A stretch of 7,722 nt of DNA from Nitrospirota bacterium. Lineage in GTDB: Bacteria; Nitrospirota; CAKKRA01; 9FT-COMBO-42-15. The stretch lies in NCBI GenBank assembly GCA_023248415.1, contig JAHFEP010000138.1, forward strand, positions 1 through 7,722, read 5' to 3'. The notes under the pieces are model-generated. The model was not told where the DNA came from and did no database searches. It saw only the letters and a list, made by a program, of their open reading frames with translations. This document shows positions 1 to 4,910 of this stretch, in pieces (positions within the stretch are counted from its first letter, which is position 1; each line of letters starts with the position of its first letter). The position numbers were made by a program, and so were the translations under genes.

Positions 1-179
1 TTACCTAACTTCTGAAAAGTAACAGTAGCGTTAATATAGTCACGAAGCAGCTTTTTCCCTATGTCCATATTCCCTTCAAGGAATTCATTTATAGCTTCCT
101 CAAGCATCCTTTTACGAAATTTATGGTCATTGGCAGCCCTTTTTAATATTGTCTCTCTAAAATCACGTGTAACAGGCAT
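1..179 (-). CDS. HigA-type antitoxin, N-terminal part (runs off the window)
   Basis: This is the first 59 codons of a putative addiction-module antidote protein, cut off by the window's left edge. The translation opens with MPVTRDFRETILKRAANDHK and continues to a stretch containing EGNMDIGKKLLRDYINAT. This matches the family pattern I know: MPLTRDF.ET, then LL.EA, then G....GK..LRDYINAT. Full-length members are about 100 residues and carry a Cro/C1-type helix-turn-helix in the second half, which is outside the window. Such proteins neutralise a HigB/RelE-like toxin and repress their own operon. The start is well supported, because AAGGAGGTG at 185-193 lies seven bases upstream of the ATG. The gene directly upstream, two bases away, is only a toxin remnant, so this antitoxin may be an orphan. 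I am sure of the family, but not whether the 3' half is intact. Confidence 0.85.
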   Translation of the reverse strand, partial: MPVTRDFRETILKRAANDHKFRKRMLEEAINEFLEGNMDIGKKLLRDYINATVTFQKLG

Positions 180-181
180 AG

Positions 182-328
182 TCACACCTCCTTACTGCCT
201 TTCCTTTTTACAGACTTATACAACTCCCAATATTTTTGAGCTGTTGAAATATCTTTAGCCTGAGTCTTCTTTGTTCCGCCTATCAGCAAGATGATAAGTT
301 CTTTACCGTCTTGTCCGAAATAAAATTG
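182..328 (-). pseudogene. HigB/Gp49-type toxin, C-terminal fragment
   Basis: Reading the minus strand, the last 48 codons before the TGA at 182-184 encode QFYFGQDGKELIILLIGG, followed by TKKTQAKDISTAQKYWELYK and a short basic tail. This is the conserved C-terminal half of phage-derived Gp49-like/HigB toxins (pattern YRVYFG.....ILLL.GG.K..Q..DI..A), which inhibit translation as mRNA interferases. The whole family is about 95 to 105 residues, so roughly the first 50 are missing. The frame stays open only to a stop at 386-388, and that extra stretch contains no ATG and no family resemblance. The other two frames hit stops quickly, and tRNA-Leu begins at 426, leaving too little room for the missing half. 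I therefore call it 5'-truncated and non-functional. The order toxin then antitoxin is the usual higBA order. Confidence 0.75.
185..193 (-). promoter_or_regulatory. Strong Shine-Dalgarno of the antitoxin
   Basis: On the minus strand the sequence reads AAGGAGGTG, an almost complete complement to the 16S rRNA 3' end. It ends six bases from the antitoxin ATG and overlaps the last codons of the toxin remnant. It explains how the antitoxin can still be translated although the toxin reading frame is broken. Confidence 0.75.
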
Positions 329-354
329 ACACTTGCTTAGTATTTGTCTACATT
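326..354 (+). promoter_or_regulatory. Possible sigma70 promoter facing right
   Basis: TTGACA at 326-331 and TACATT at 349-354 are separated by exactly 17 bases. A transcript from here would run antisense across tRNA-Leu(CAA) and reach the membrane-protein gene at 566 after a leader of about 200 bases. No better plus-strand promoter is visible closer to 566. The -35 hexamer sits exactly where resemblance of the minus-strand toxin fragment to its family ends, so it could be chance. Confidence 0.3.
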
Positions 355-425
355 TACATGATAAATAAAACGTGACTATTATAGATTATGGTAAGATAGT
401 GTTAAAAATAGCGAAATAAAATACA

Positions 426-512
426 TGGTGCCGGAGGAGAGAATCGAACTCTCATGAGGTTGCCCCCGCGGGATTTTGAGTCCCGTGCGTCTACCAATTT
501 CACCACTCCGGC
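426..512 (-). tRNA. tRNA-Leu (anticodon CAA)
   Basis: The minus strand folds as a class II tRNA. The acceptor stem GCCGGAG (506-512) pairs with CTCCGGC (430-436), followed by discriminator A (429) and an encoded CCA (426-428). The D-loop region has GGTAGACGC, the anticodon stem is CGGGA/TCCCG with loop CTCAAAA, and the T arm is GAGAG-TTCGATT-CTCTC. A long variable arm with a GGGG/CCTC stem fits tRNA-Leu. The anticodon CAA reads UUG codons. Confidence 0.97.
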
Positions 513-525
513 AGAAAGATAAATA

Positions 526-555
526 TTAATAACATATAACAACAAGAAGTGTCAA
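526..555 (-). promoter_or_regulatory. Probable promoter of tRNA-Leu(CAA)
   Basis: On the minus strand TTGACA (550-555) is followed after 18 bases by TATTAA (526-531), placing transcription start a few bases before the tRNA 5' end at 512. The -35 box is perfect and the -10 box matches four of six. The -35 box lies within the ribosome-binding region of the divergent gene starting at 566, so the two units share this short 53-bp gap. Confidence 0.5.
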
Positions 556-565
556 GAAGGATATT

Positions 566-1411
566 ATGAGCAATATTACAAGAAATTTTATAGCAACAGG
601 TTTCTTATTCCTGGCGGCTGGTGTAACGTTTGGGACGCTGCTTACCATAAATAGCATAAGAGAGATGCTTGTCTCCTCTGCACATGGCATCTTCCTTGCC
701 CATTCCCATATAAACATCTTTGGCTTTATCTTTATGGTTATCTTTGGCGTAAATTACCACTATATCCCTATTTTCAGCAATCGCCCCATGTATAGCGAGA
801 AGTGGGCGAACTATCACCTCTGGCTGACAATTGTTGGGGTTATTGGAATGGCAATAGGATTGGCGCTTTTAAATAGAGCAGGAATTGTTCTATTTGCTAT
901 ATTAGAGGCTGCTGGCGCATATCTTTTTATGTTTAATATCATCAAAACCTTTACACAGAAATCTCAGATTGACAAAAAGCCTCTAAAGGATAAAAGATAT
1001 ATTGAAAGCGATAAGATTGCTGTAAAGTTTACAAGGGCAAGCACACCTTATCTTATACTTGGCGCAACATTAACAATCTTTCTCTCCTTATTGCCTGACG
1101 GCTATATAAGGTTCCGTCCTGTTATCTATCACACCTATTTTTTAGGCTGGATAGCTATGATGGTATTTGGAGTTGGCTATCATATCCTGCCGAGGTTTGC
1201 TGACAATAAAGTCTACAGCCTCTTTCTAATGCGGCTAAATCTCAAGCTTGCAAATATCGGCATTGCAGGATTCGTATTCTCATGGCTGCTTAGTCTATTC
1301 TTTGGCTCTGTCTTTTTCAGCAGCCTCAGGCACCCCTTTGGCATCCTCACTGCATCAGCGCTTTTTATATTTGTATATAATATTTGGAGGAGTGTGTTTA
1401 AAAAAAAATAG
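566..1411 (+). CDS. Membrane protein with two heme-copper-oxidase (CcoN)-like repeats
   Basis: This is a 281-residue integral membrane protein with about eight predicted helices. It has two similar halves offset by 141 residues. Residues 43-70 contain HSHINIFGFIFMVIFGVNYH followed by YIPIF, and residues 185-211 contain HTYFLGWIAMMVFGVGYHIL followed by PRF. Aligned positions include H48/H189, G53/G194, M57/M198, the FGV at 60-62/201-203, Y64-H65/Y205-H206, P68/P209 and F70/F211. Histidines spaced this way along helices resemble heme-ligand helices of cbb3-oxidase subunit I (CcoN), and short proteins of this type are often annotated as cbb3 subunit I-like. At 281 residues it is much shorter than CcoN (about 470), and it lacks the obvious copper-site histidine cluster, so an oxygen-reducing role is doubtful. 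Heme or quinone binding is inference. AAGAAGG at 554-560 sits five bases before the ATG. The stop codon lies inside the shared terminator palindrome. Confidence 0.7.
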   Translation: MSNITRNFIATGFLFLAAGVTFGTLLTINSIREMLVSSAHGIFLAHSHINIFGFIFMVIFGVNYHYIPIFSNRPMYSEKWANYHLWLTIVGVIGMAIGLALLNRAGIVLFAILEAAGAYLFMFNIIKTFTQKSQIDKKPLKDKRYIESDKIAVKFTRASTPYLILGATLTIFLSLLPDGYIRFRPVIYHTYFLGWIAMMVFGVGYHILPRFADNKVYSLFLMRLNLKLANIGIAGFVFSWLLSLFFGSVFFSSLRHPFGILTASALFIFVYNIWRSVFKKK

Positions 1412-1441
1412 TGGCGAGGCAGCGCCTCGCCACTATTTTTT
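1403..1441. terminator. Bidirectional intrinsic terminator holding both stop codons
   Basis: ATAGTGGCGAGGC (1408-1420) and GCCTCGCCACTAT (1424-1436) form a perfect 13-bp stem with a three-base AGC loop. An A-run (1403-1408) and a T-run (1436-1441) flank it, so either strand ends in a U tract. It separates the converging gene at 566-1411 and argB. Both stop codons, TAG at 1409-1411 on plus and TAG at 1433-1435 on minus, lie at mirror positions in the stem. Confidence 0.9.
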
Positions 1442-2296
1442 CACAATTTCAGTACCAACACCCTTATCAGTAAATATCTCAAGCAGAAGCGCATGGGGGA
1501 CGCGGCCGTCAATGATGTGGGTTTTTTTTACGCTGCCCTTTAATGCAGTAAAGCATGACGCAACCTTTGGGAGCATACCGCCGATAATTATCTTCTTTTT
1601 TATAAGTGATTCAACCTCTTTTTTAGAAAGGGTGGAGATGAGTTTTCCCTTCTTATCCAATATCCCTTTTACATCCGTAAGCAAAAGCAGCTTCTCTGCC
1701 TTTAATGCGCCTGCAATGGCGCCTGCTGCTAAATCTGCATTTATGTTATAGGTCTGGCTGTCATCTCCAATGCCCATTGGCGCAATAACAGGTATAAAAC
1801 CCTGCTCCATAGCAGAAAGAATGATGTGAGGGTCAACAGACTTCACCTCACCAACAAGGCCGATGTCTACTCCTTTAGTATCTTTCAATTTCATTTTTTT
1901 GGCTGTAATCATTCTGTTGTCTTTGCCTCGCAGGCCAACTGCCCTTCCACCGTGTTTATTGATAAAGGAGACAATATCCTTATTTATCTTGCTTCCAAGA
2001 ACCATCTCTACAATGTCCATTGTCTCTTTGTCTGTAACACGTTGGCCGTGGATGAATACAGGTTTTTTGCCTAACCTCTCCATTGTCTTGCCAATCTGCG
2101 GGCCTCCGCCGTGGACAATAACAGGATTGATGCCTACATATTTCATTAATACAACATCTAAGGCAAACTTCTCCTTTAAACCCTCGTCTGTCATTGCGCT
2201 TCCGCCGTATTTTATGACAATGGTCTTGCCAGAGAATTTTTTGATATAAGGCAAAGCCTCAATAAGGATATTTGCTTTTTCTATAAGTTTTTCCAC
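1433..2296 (-). CDS. argB: Acetylglutamate kinase
   Basis: This cytosolic enzyme phosphorylates N-acetyl-L-glutamate with ATP, the second step of arginine (ornithine) biosynthesis. Amino-acid-kinase motifs are all present, numbered from the GTG start: KYGG (29-32), HGGGP (62-66), GQRVT (84-88), NINAD (184-188), TDVKG (207-211) and GGMLPK (239-244). The start is set at GTG 2294-2296, giving 287 residues beginning (M)EKLIEKANILIEALPYI as in homologues. An upstream in-frame ATG at 2354-2356 lies inside tRNA-Leu and would add residues decoded from the tRNA, so it is rejected. The N-terminal helix of about 20 residues and the C-terminal THIIDGRVPHALLLEIFT segment are features of the hexameric, arginine-inhibited class, so feedback inhibition is likely (inference). 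The ribosome-binding site is weak. It probably shares a transcript with the tRNA 30 bases upstream. No other arginine genes are adjacent. Confidence 0.96.
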   Translation of the reverse strand: MEKLIEKANILIEALPYIKKFSGKTIVIKYGGSAMTDEGLKEKFALDVVLMKYVGINPVIVHGGGPQIGKTMERLGKKPVFIHGQRVTDKETMDIVEMVLGSKINKDIVSFINKHGGRAVGLRGKDNRMITAKKMKLKDTKGVDIGLVGEVKSVDPHIILSAMEQGFIPVIAPMGIGDDSQTYNINADLAAGAIAGALKAEKLLLLTDVKGILDKKGKLISTLSKKEVESLIKKKIIIGGMLPKVASCFTALKGSVKKTHIIDGRVPHALLLEIFTDKGVGTEIVKK

Positions 2297-2326
2297 GGTA
2301 GGGTCTTTTGATATGCTTTTTAAAAT

Positions 2327-2411
2327 TGGTGCCGAAGGTGGGACTCGAACCCACATGGGTTACCCCACACGCCCCTCAAACGTGCGTGTCTACCAATTCC
2401 ACCACTTCGGC
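2327..2411 (-). tRNA. tRNA-Leu (anticodon GAG)
   Basis: On the minus strand the acceptor GCCGAAG (2405-2411) pairs with CTTCGGC (2331-2337), followed by discriminator A (2330) and an encoded CCA (2327-2329). The D region has GGTAGACACGC. The anticodon stem is CACGT/GCGTG with loop TTGAGGG, giving anticodon GAG (reads CUC/CUU). The T arm is GTGGG-TTCGAGT-CCCAC, and a variable arm is present. It lies between the promoter at 2427-2456 and argB. Confidence 0.97.
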
Positions 2412-2419
2412 ACTCACTT

Positions 2420-2442
2420 CGCTGTTATAATAACCAACAGCG
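2420..2442. promoter_or_regulatory. Inverted repeat around the -10 box
   Basis: CGCTGTT (2420-2426) and AACAGCG (2436-2442) are perfect inverted copies that flank the -10 box of the tRNA-argB promoter with nine bases between them. The position suits an operator, but it may be coincidental. It does not resemble an ARG box as I know it. Confidence 0.3.
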
Positions 2443-2456
2443 CCCTTGCTTGTCAA
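2427..2456 (-). promoter_or_regulatory. Promoter of the tRNA-Leu(GAG)-argB unit
   Basis: On the minus strand a perfect TTGACA (2451-2456) is followed after 18 bases by TATTAT (2427-2432), with the tRNA starting about 15 bases further on. This is the clearest promoter in the window. No separate promoter is visible between the tRNA and argB, so argB is probably read from here and released by tRNA 3' processing. Confidence 0.75.
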
Positions 2457-2498
2457 CTGATTTTTGCTATGCTTATAAACACCGTAACAGACTGTTTT

Positions 2499-2527
2499 AA
2501 AAGCGCTGCCTGCCCTGAGAAGGCAGC
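2499..2527 (-). terminator. Probable intrinsic terminator after the NTPase gene
   Basis: On the minus strand GCTGCCT (2521-2527) pairs with AGGCAGC (2505-2511) across a nine-base loop, followed by GCTTTTAAAA. The T run is short, so termination may be weak. It lies just after the NTPase stop codon at 2543 and before the tRNA-argB promoter, where a transcript end is expected. Confidence 0.5.
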
Positions 2528-2542
2528 AACCACCACAGCTAA

Positions 2543-3211
2543 TCAGCTCATCATCGGTATAATCTTCTCTACAAGCCTGTCCCTGTTTGCCTCTGTCACC
2601 TCTATCAGTTTTACATCTTCCCTGTTCTTAATCTGGAATATGTAGCCGTTTCCCTCATGCTGTATGGTTGCAACAACAATCTTTGGTGAATTGAGGGCAG
2701 ATAAGGCTGCATCCTTAAATCTCTCTGAAATGGCCTCCATCTTGCCAATCTCATCAATAATTATTGCATCTATATCCTTGTTAGAAACAGCAGATTCAAT
2801 GGAGGCAGCACCAATCTCTTCTAATGCCTTAAGGTCAACACCGTATTTACCGACCTTATGCGGGCTCTCAAGCTTTGTATCTGCAAGGACACCCTCTTTT
2901 CCGTCAAGGGAGAATATCTTAAAACCGCTTCTGAAAAAACCCTCTTTTGTCTCATGGGTATAGAATCCGCCTGGTCTCAGGCGAAGCTGTGATATCATCT
3001 CTGTAACAAGCTTTATTATAAGCGTGGTCTTTCCTGACCCAGGTTTTCCAGTAAGCAGAATATTTACCTTTTTAATCTCCTGTGGCGGCTTTAAGGCTAT
3101 ATCCCTTGTAAAGTCCGCACAGTGAAGGGATGCCCCTCCTCCGCTGAATTTTTTATTGCAGGTCCCGCGCCATGCACATATCACGCATAACTGTCTTTCA
3201 CCAACTGCCAT
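2543..3211 (-). CDS. THEP1-like nucleoside-triphosphatase with Cys-rich N-terminus
   Basis: This is a 222-residue P-loop NTPase of the THEP1/NTPase_1 family, whose members hydrolyse NTPs in vitro but lack a settled cellular role. The Walker A motif is GKPGSGKTT (55-63), followed by the family segment LRPGGFYTHETKEGFFRSGF (78-97). The Walker B region IIIDEIGKMEA (150-160) carries the family's DE.GKME signature, and ATIQHEGN follows in the C-terminal part. Ordinary THEP1 proteins are about 175 to 190 residues and begin almost at the P-loop. Here about 45 extra residues precede it, containing C9, C12, C18 and H30-C31 (pattern C..C.....C followed by HC) and ending ADFTRDI. This could bind a metal or iron-sulphur cluster (inference). 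The ATG has AAAAGGAG at 3220-3227. It is the last gene of the minus-strand run and is separated from the previous one by a palindromic element. Confidence 0.88.
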   Translation of the reverse strand: MAVGERQLCVICAWRGTCNKKFSGGGASLHCADFTRDIALKPPQEIKKVNILLTGKPGSGKTTLIIKLVTEMISQLRLRPGGFYTHETKEGFFRSGFKIFSLDGKEGVLADTKLESPHKVGKYGVDLKALEEIGAASIESAVSNKDIDAIIIDEIGKMEAISERFKDAALSALNSPKIVVATIQHEGNGYIFQIKNREDVKLIEVTEANRDRLVEKIIPMMS

Positions 3212-3234
3212 TTACCGGTCTCCTTTTAAAATTA

Positions 3235-3331
3235 TGATTACACAGATTTTGAAAAACGATTACACCGATACCCCCCTGCCTCCCCCCTTACTAAGGGGGG
3301 AATTAAAGGGGGGTTACTATCTGTGTAATCA
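3235..3331. repeat. Nested palindromic intergenic element with 13-bp terminal inverted repeats
   Basis: TGATTACACAGAT (3235-3247) and ATCTGTGTAATCA (3319-3331) are perfect inverted ends. Inside, ACCCCCCT (3270-3277) pairs with AGGGGGGT (3307-3314). At the centre TCCCCCCTTA (3281-3290) pairs with TAAGGGGGGA (3292-3301) around one base. A near-copy of the end, GATTACACCGAT (3258-3269), lies inside. No coding sequence fits and no target duplication is clear at the flanks. It fills the gap between two minus-strand genes, starting 12 bases after one stop codon, and could be a MITE-like or REP-like unit. Confidence 0.75.
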
Positions 3332-3343
3332 ATGGTTTCACTT

Positions 3344-4063
3344 TTATGAACGTCTATTATCCTTTATCTTTTCTATTGAATATCCTGATGTAGTAACATA
3401 TACCTCATAAAAATCATCGTCAGACGGAAATGTATATACGCTGTTGCCATAAACCGCCTTTATAAAGGGAAAGCTGCTGCTGTTTTCATATAAATACAGC
3501 CATACAGCGTCGGTCCCTCCGTTGATATCATAGGCAGTGTGCTCTTTTATATTCTCATCTGCTGCCTTTAAATATCTGCCGTGTATCCGCGTTGTCTTAT
3601 ACCCTGTATGTATGCCTATAAAATTTACCCAGTCTTCAAATTTTAATATATCCCCGCCAATTGCCCACTGGTCTCCCTTTATCTTATATATCTTCTCCTC
3701 TCCCTTCACCCCTTTTTCAACTGGCGCAAACTTTAGGAATATATCGTAATCCAAACCCTTTGTCTTCCTTGCCTCTACTACCCCAATCATTTCCTTATGT
3801 GTAAACGCCCTGTATGCCTGCAGATACATTGCTGTCATAAGCATAGCAGAACCAACTGAAATAAAGAGCAGAGAGATAAGGAATATGAATATCTTTTGAA
3901 TTAAACCTATGCCCTCTCTTTCGCCCCTCCTTGCAATAATACAGTTTATAAAAAGCAGGAGGGTTATTAAAAATCCAATAGCAATTATAATAACAGAAAT
4001 TATTGCGAGTCTGTTAGAAAAAAGATTGAAGCTGATGTTCAATCCTGAAAAGAGGTCTGCCAT
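3344..4063 (-). CDS. Two-helix membrane protein of unknown function, coupled to ktrA
   Basis: This protein has 239 residues. Helix 1 spans about 19-39 and helix 2 about 56-82, joined by a short basic loop (ARRGERE, 44-50). A soluble domain of about 155 residues follows, with GDQWAIGGDILKFEDWVNFI (130-149), GIHTGYKTTRIHGRYL, and later FIKAVYGNSVYTFPSDDDFY (200-219) and VYVTTSGYSIEKI. From memory these segments resemble a proteobacterial family often auto-labelled 'cation/multidrug efflux pump'; the topology does not support a pump, so I leave the function open. Its ATG at 4061-4063 immediately follows the ktrA stop (TAG-ATG), with a GAGGG ribosome site inside the ktrA end. Translational coupling suggests it works with the potassium transporter or at least is made in proportion (inference). 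By the positive-inside rule the loop between the helices is probably cytoplasmic, which would place the large domain outside the membrane. Confidence 0.75.
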   Translation of the reverse strand: MADLFSGLNISFNLFSNRLAIISVIIIAIGFLITLLLFINCIIARRGEREGIGLIQKIFIFLISLLFISVGSAMLMTAMYLQAYRAFTHKEMIGVVEARKTKGLDYDIFLKFAPVEKGVKGEEKIYKIKGDQWAIGGDILKFEDWVNFIGIHTGYKTTRIHGRYLKAADENIKEHTAYDINGGTDAVWLYLYENSSSFPFIKAVYGNSVYTFPSDDDFYEVYVTTSGYSIEKIKDNRRS

Positions 4064-4717
4064 CTATCCCTCTTCACCAAGCTTTTCTAAATCCTCATCT
4101 TTTCCAACCATAATCAACAGATCCCCTTCGCTGAATTTAAAATCAGGGTCTGGTATATCAACTGTGCCATCTGCCTTCTTTACAGCTAAAACATTTACAT
4201 TAAATTTAGTTCGCAGATTAACATCCTTCAGCATCTTATCAATAAGCTCTGTTGGACATTTTACCTGTGCGAGGCCATAGCCCTCCTTTAATTCAATATG
4301 GTCAATCAATCGCGGCAGCACAAGGCTTGCGGCAACACGGTAGCCCATTTCATCCTCAGGATATACAACCTTTGTTGCGCCTACAAGCCTGAGTATCTCT
4401 CCGTGGAGCTCGCTCACTGCCCTTGCAACAATCTCCTTTACACCGACCTTTCTCAGCAATGCAGTAACAAGTATGCTTGCCTCAACATTTGCTGCGCCAA
4501 TCCCTACAATCGCAACATCCACCTTGTCTACGCCTATTGCCTTATAAATATCTTCAGAGTTTGATGTTATCTGGATGGCATGGGAAACATAATCCCTTAT
4601 TGCATCAATCTTATCCTTTTCAGTGTCAATTGCCAATATATCGCATCCCTTTTCTGCCAATGTCTTTGCAACCTTTAATCCGAATCTGCCAAGACCAAGA
4701 ACTGCAAACTGTTTCAT
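4064..4717 (-). CDS. ktrA: Ktr/Trk potassium uptake regulatory subunit (TrkA-type, RCK domains)
   Basis: This is a 217-residue cytosolic gate-control subunit of a K+ channel-like transporter. It binds nucleotides (ATP/ADP or NAD(H)) and assembles as a ring on the KtrB/TrkH pore. Residues 1-120 form the RCK-N/TrkA-N Rossmann domain, with GLGRFG (8-13), the acidic ribose-binding residue D31 in LAIDTEKD, and VARAVSELHGEILRLVGATK (97-116). Residues 138-217 form the RCK-C domain, ending DLLIMVGKDEDLEKLG. One RCK unit is the KtrA/KtrC size, whereas classical TrkA (about 458) has two. I chose ATG 4717 because MKQFAVLGLGRFG matches the family start. An in-frame ATG 48 bases upstream (4763-4765) would add residues unlike the family. 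The Shine-Dalgarno region is an uninterrupted run of nine Gs. It lies downstream of the pore gene, across a 193-bp gap filled with repeats. Confidence 0.92.
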   Translation of the reverse strand: MKQFAVLGLGRFGLKVAKTLAEKGCDILAIDTEKDKIDAIRDYVSHAIQITSNSEDIYKAIGVDKVDVAIVGIGAANVEASILVTALLRKVGVKEIVARAVSELHGEILRLVGATKVVYPEDEMGYRVAASLVLPRLIDHIELKEGYGLAQVKCPTELIDKMLKDVNLRTKFNVNVLAVKKADGTVDIPDPDFKFSEGDLLIMVGKDEDLEKLGEEG

Positions 4718-4719
4718 AG

Positions 4720-4728
4720 CCCCCCCCC
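4720..4728 (-). promoter_or_regulatory. Nine-G tract acting as the ktrA ribosome-binding site
   Basis: On the minus strand the sequence reads AAGGGGGGGGGCT followed by ATG. The G run ends two bases before the start codon, and no other purine-rich site is near. Homopolymers of this length can change by slippage, which would alter the spacing or strength of the site. Confidence 0.5.
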
Positions 4729-4756
4729 TTATAAGAAAATCCAAATTCCAAAATCC

Positions 4757-4880
4757 AAAGTTCAAATGACACAGAATACAGAAGTCAGAATTCAGAAGAC
4801 AGAAGAAAAGTTATTTCTATTCTGACTACTGTATTCTAAATTCTATTTTTCTGAGCTTTGAGCCTTGACATCTGAACTTT
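4757..4880. repeat. Heptamer-repeat fold-back between ktrB and ktrA
   Basis: Five consecutive 7-bp units CAGAANN run from 4772 to 4806 (CAGAATA, CAGAAGT, CAGAATT, CAGAAGA, CAGAAGA). Further degenerate units in the opposite orientation lie at about 4815-4854. The two halves fold back. AGAATACAGAAGTCAGAA (4773-4790) is complementary to 4820-4837 at 17 of 18 positions, and AAAGTTCAAATGACA (4757-4771) to 4866-4880 at 13 of 15. There is no coding potential. It lies inside the presumed ktrB-ktrA transcript. Confidence 0.7.
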
Positions 4881-4910
4881 TTGATCCTTTGGTTTTACCA
4901 TTCGTCATTA

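Noticed and set aside
330..425. Search for the missing toxin N-terminus in another frame (frameshift rather than truncation)
   Set aside because: The other minus-strand frames meet stops such as ATG TAA and ATG TAG, show no HigB resemblance, and the tRNA leaves too little room.
1863..2249. Plus-strand open frame of 128 codons inside argB
   Set aside because: It lies fully antisense to a gene with complete kinase motifs and has no recognisable protein features; a shadow frame.
2297..2356. Longer argB reading frame starting with an ATG at 2354-2356
   Set aside because: Its first dozen codons are the sequence of tRNA-Leu(GAG) read as protein and do not match any ArgB N-terminus; GTG 2296 gives the family start.
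4718..4765. Longer ktrA frame starting at ATG 4763-4765
   Set aside because: It would translate the G tract and part of the repeat region, and the family N-terminus begins at MKQFAVLGLGRFG.
4772..4806. Possible CRISPR-like array of short repeats
   Set aside because: The units are 7 bp, directly adjacent and degenerate with no spacers, so it is a tandem repeat.
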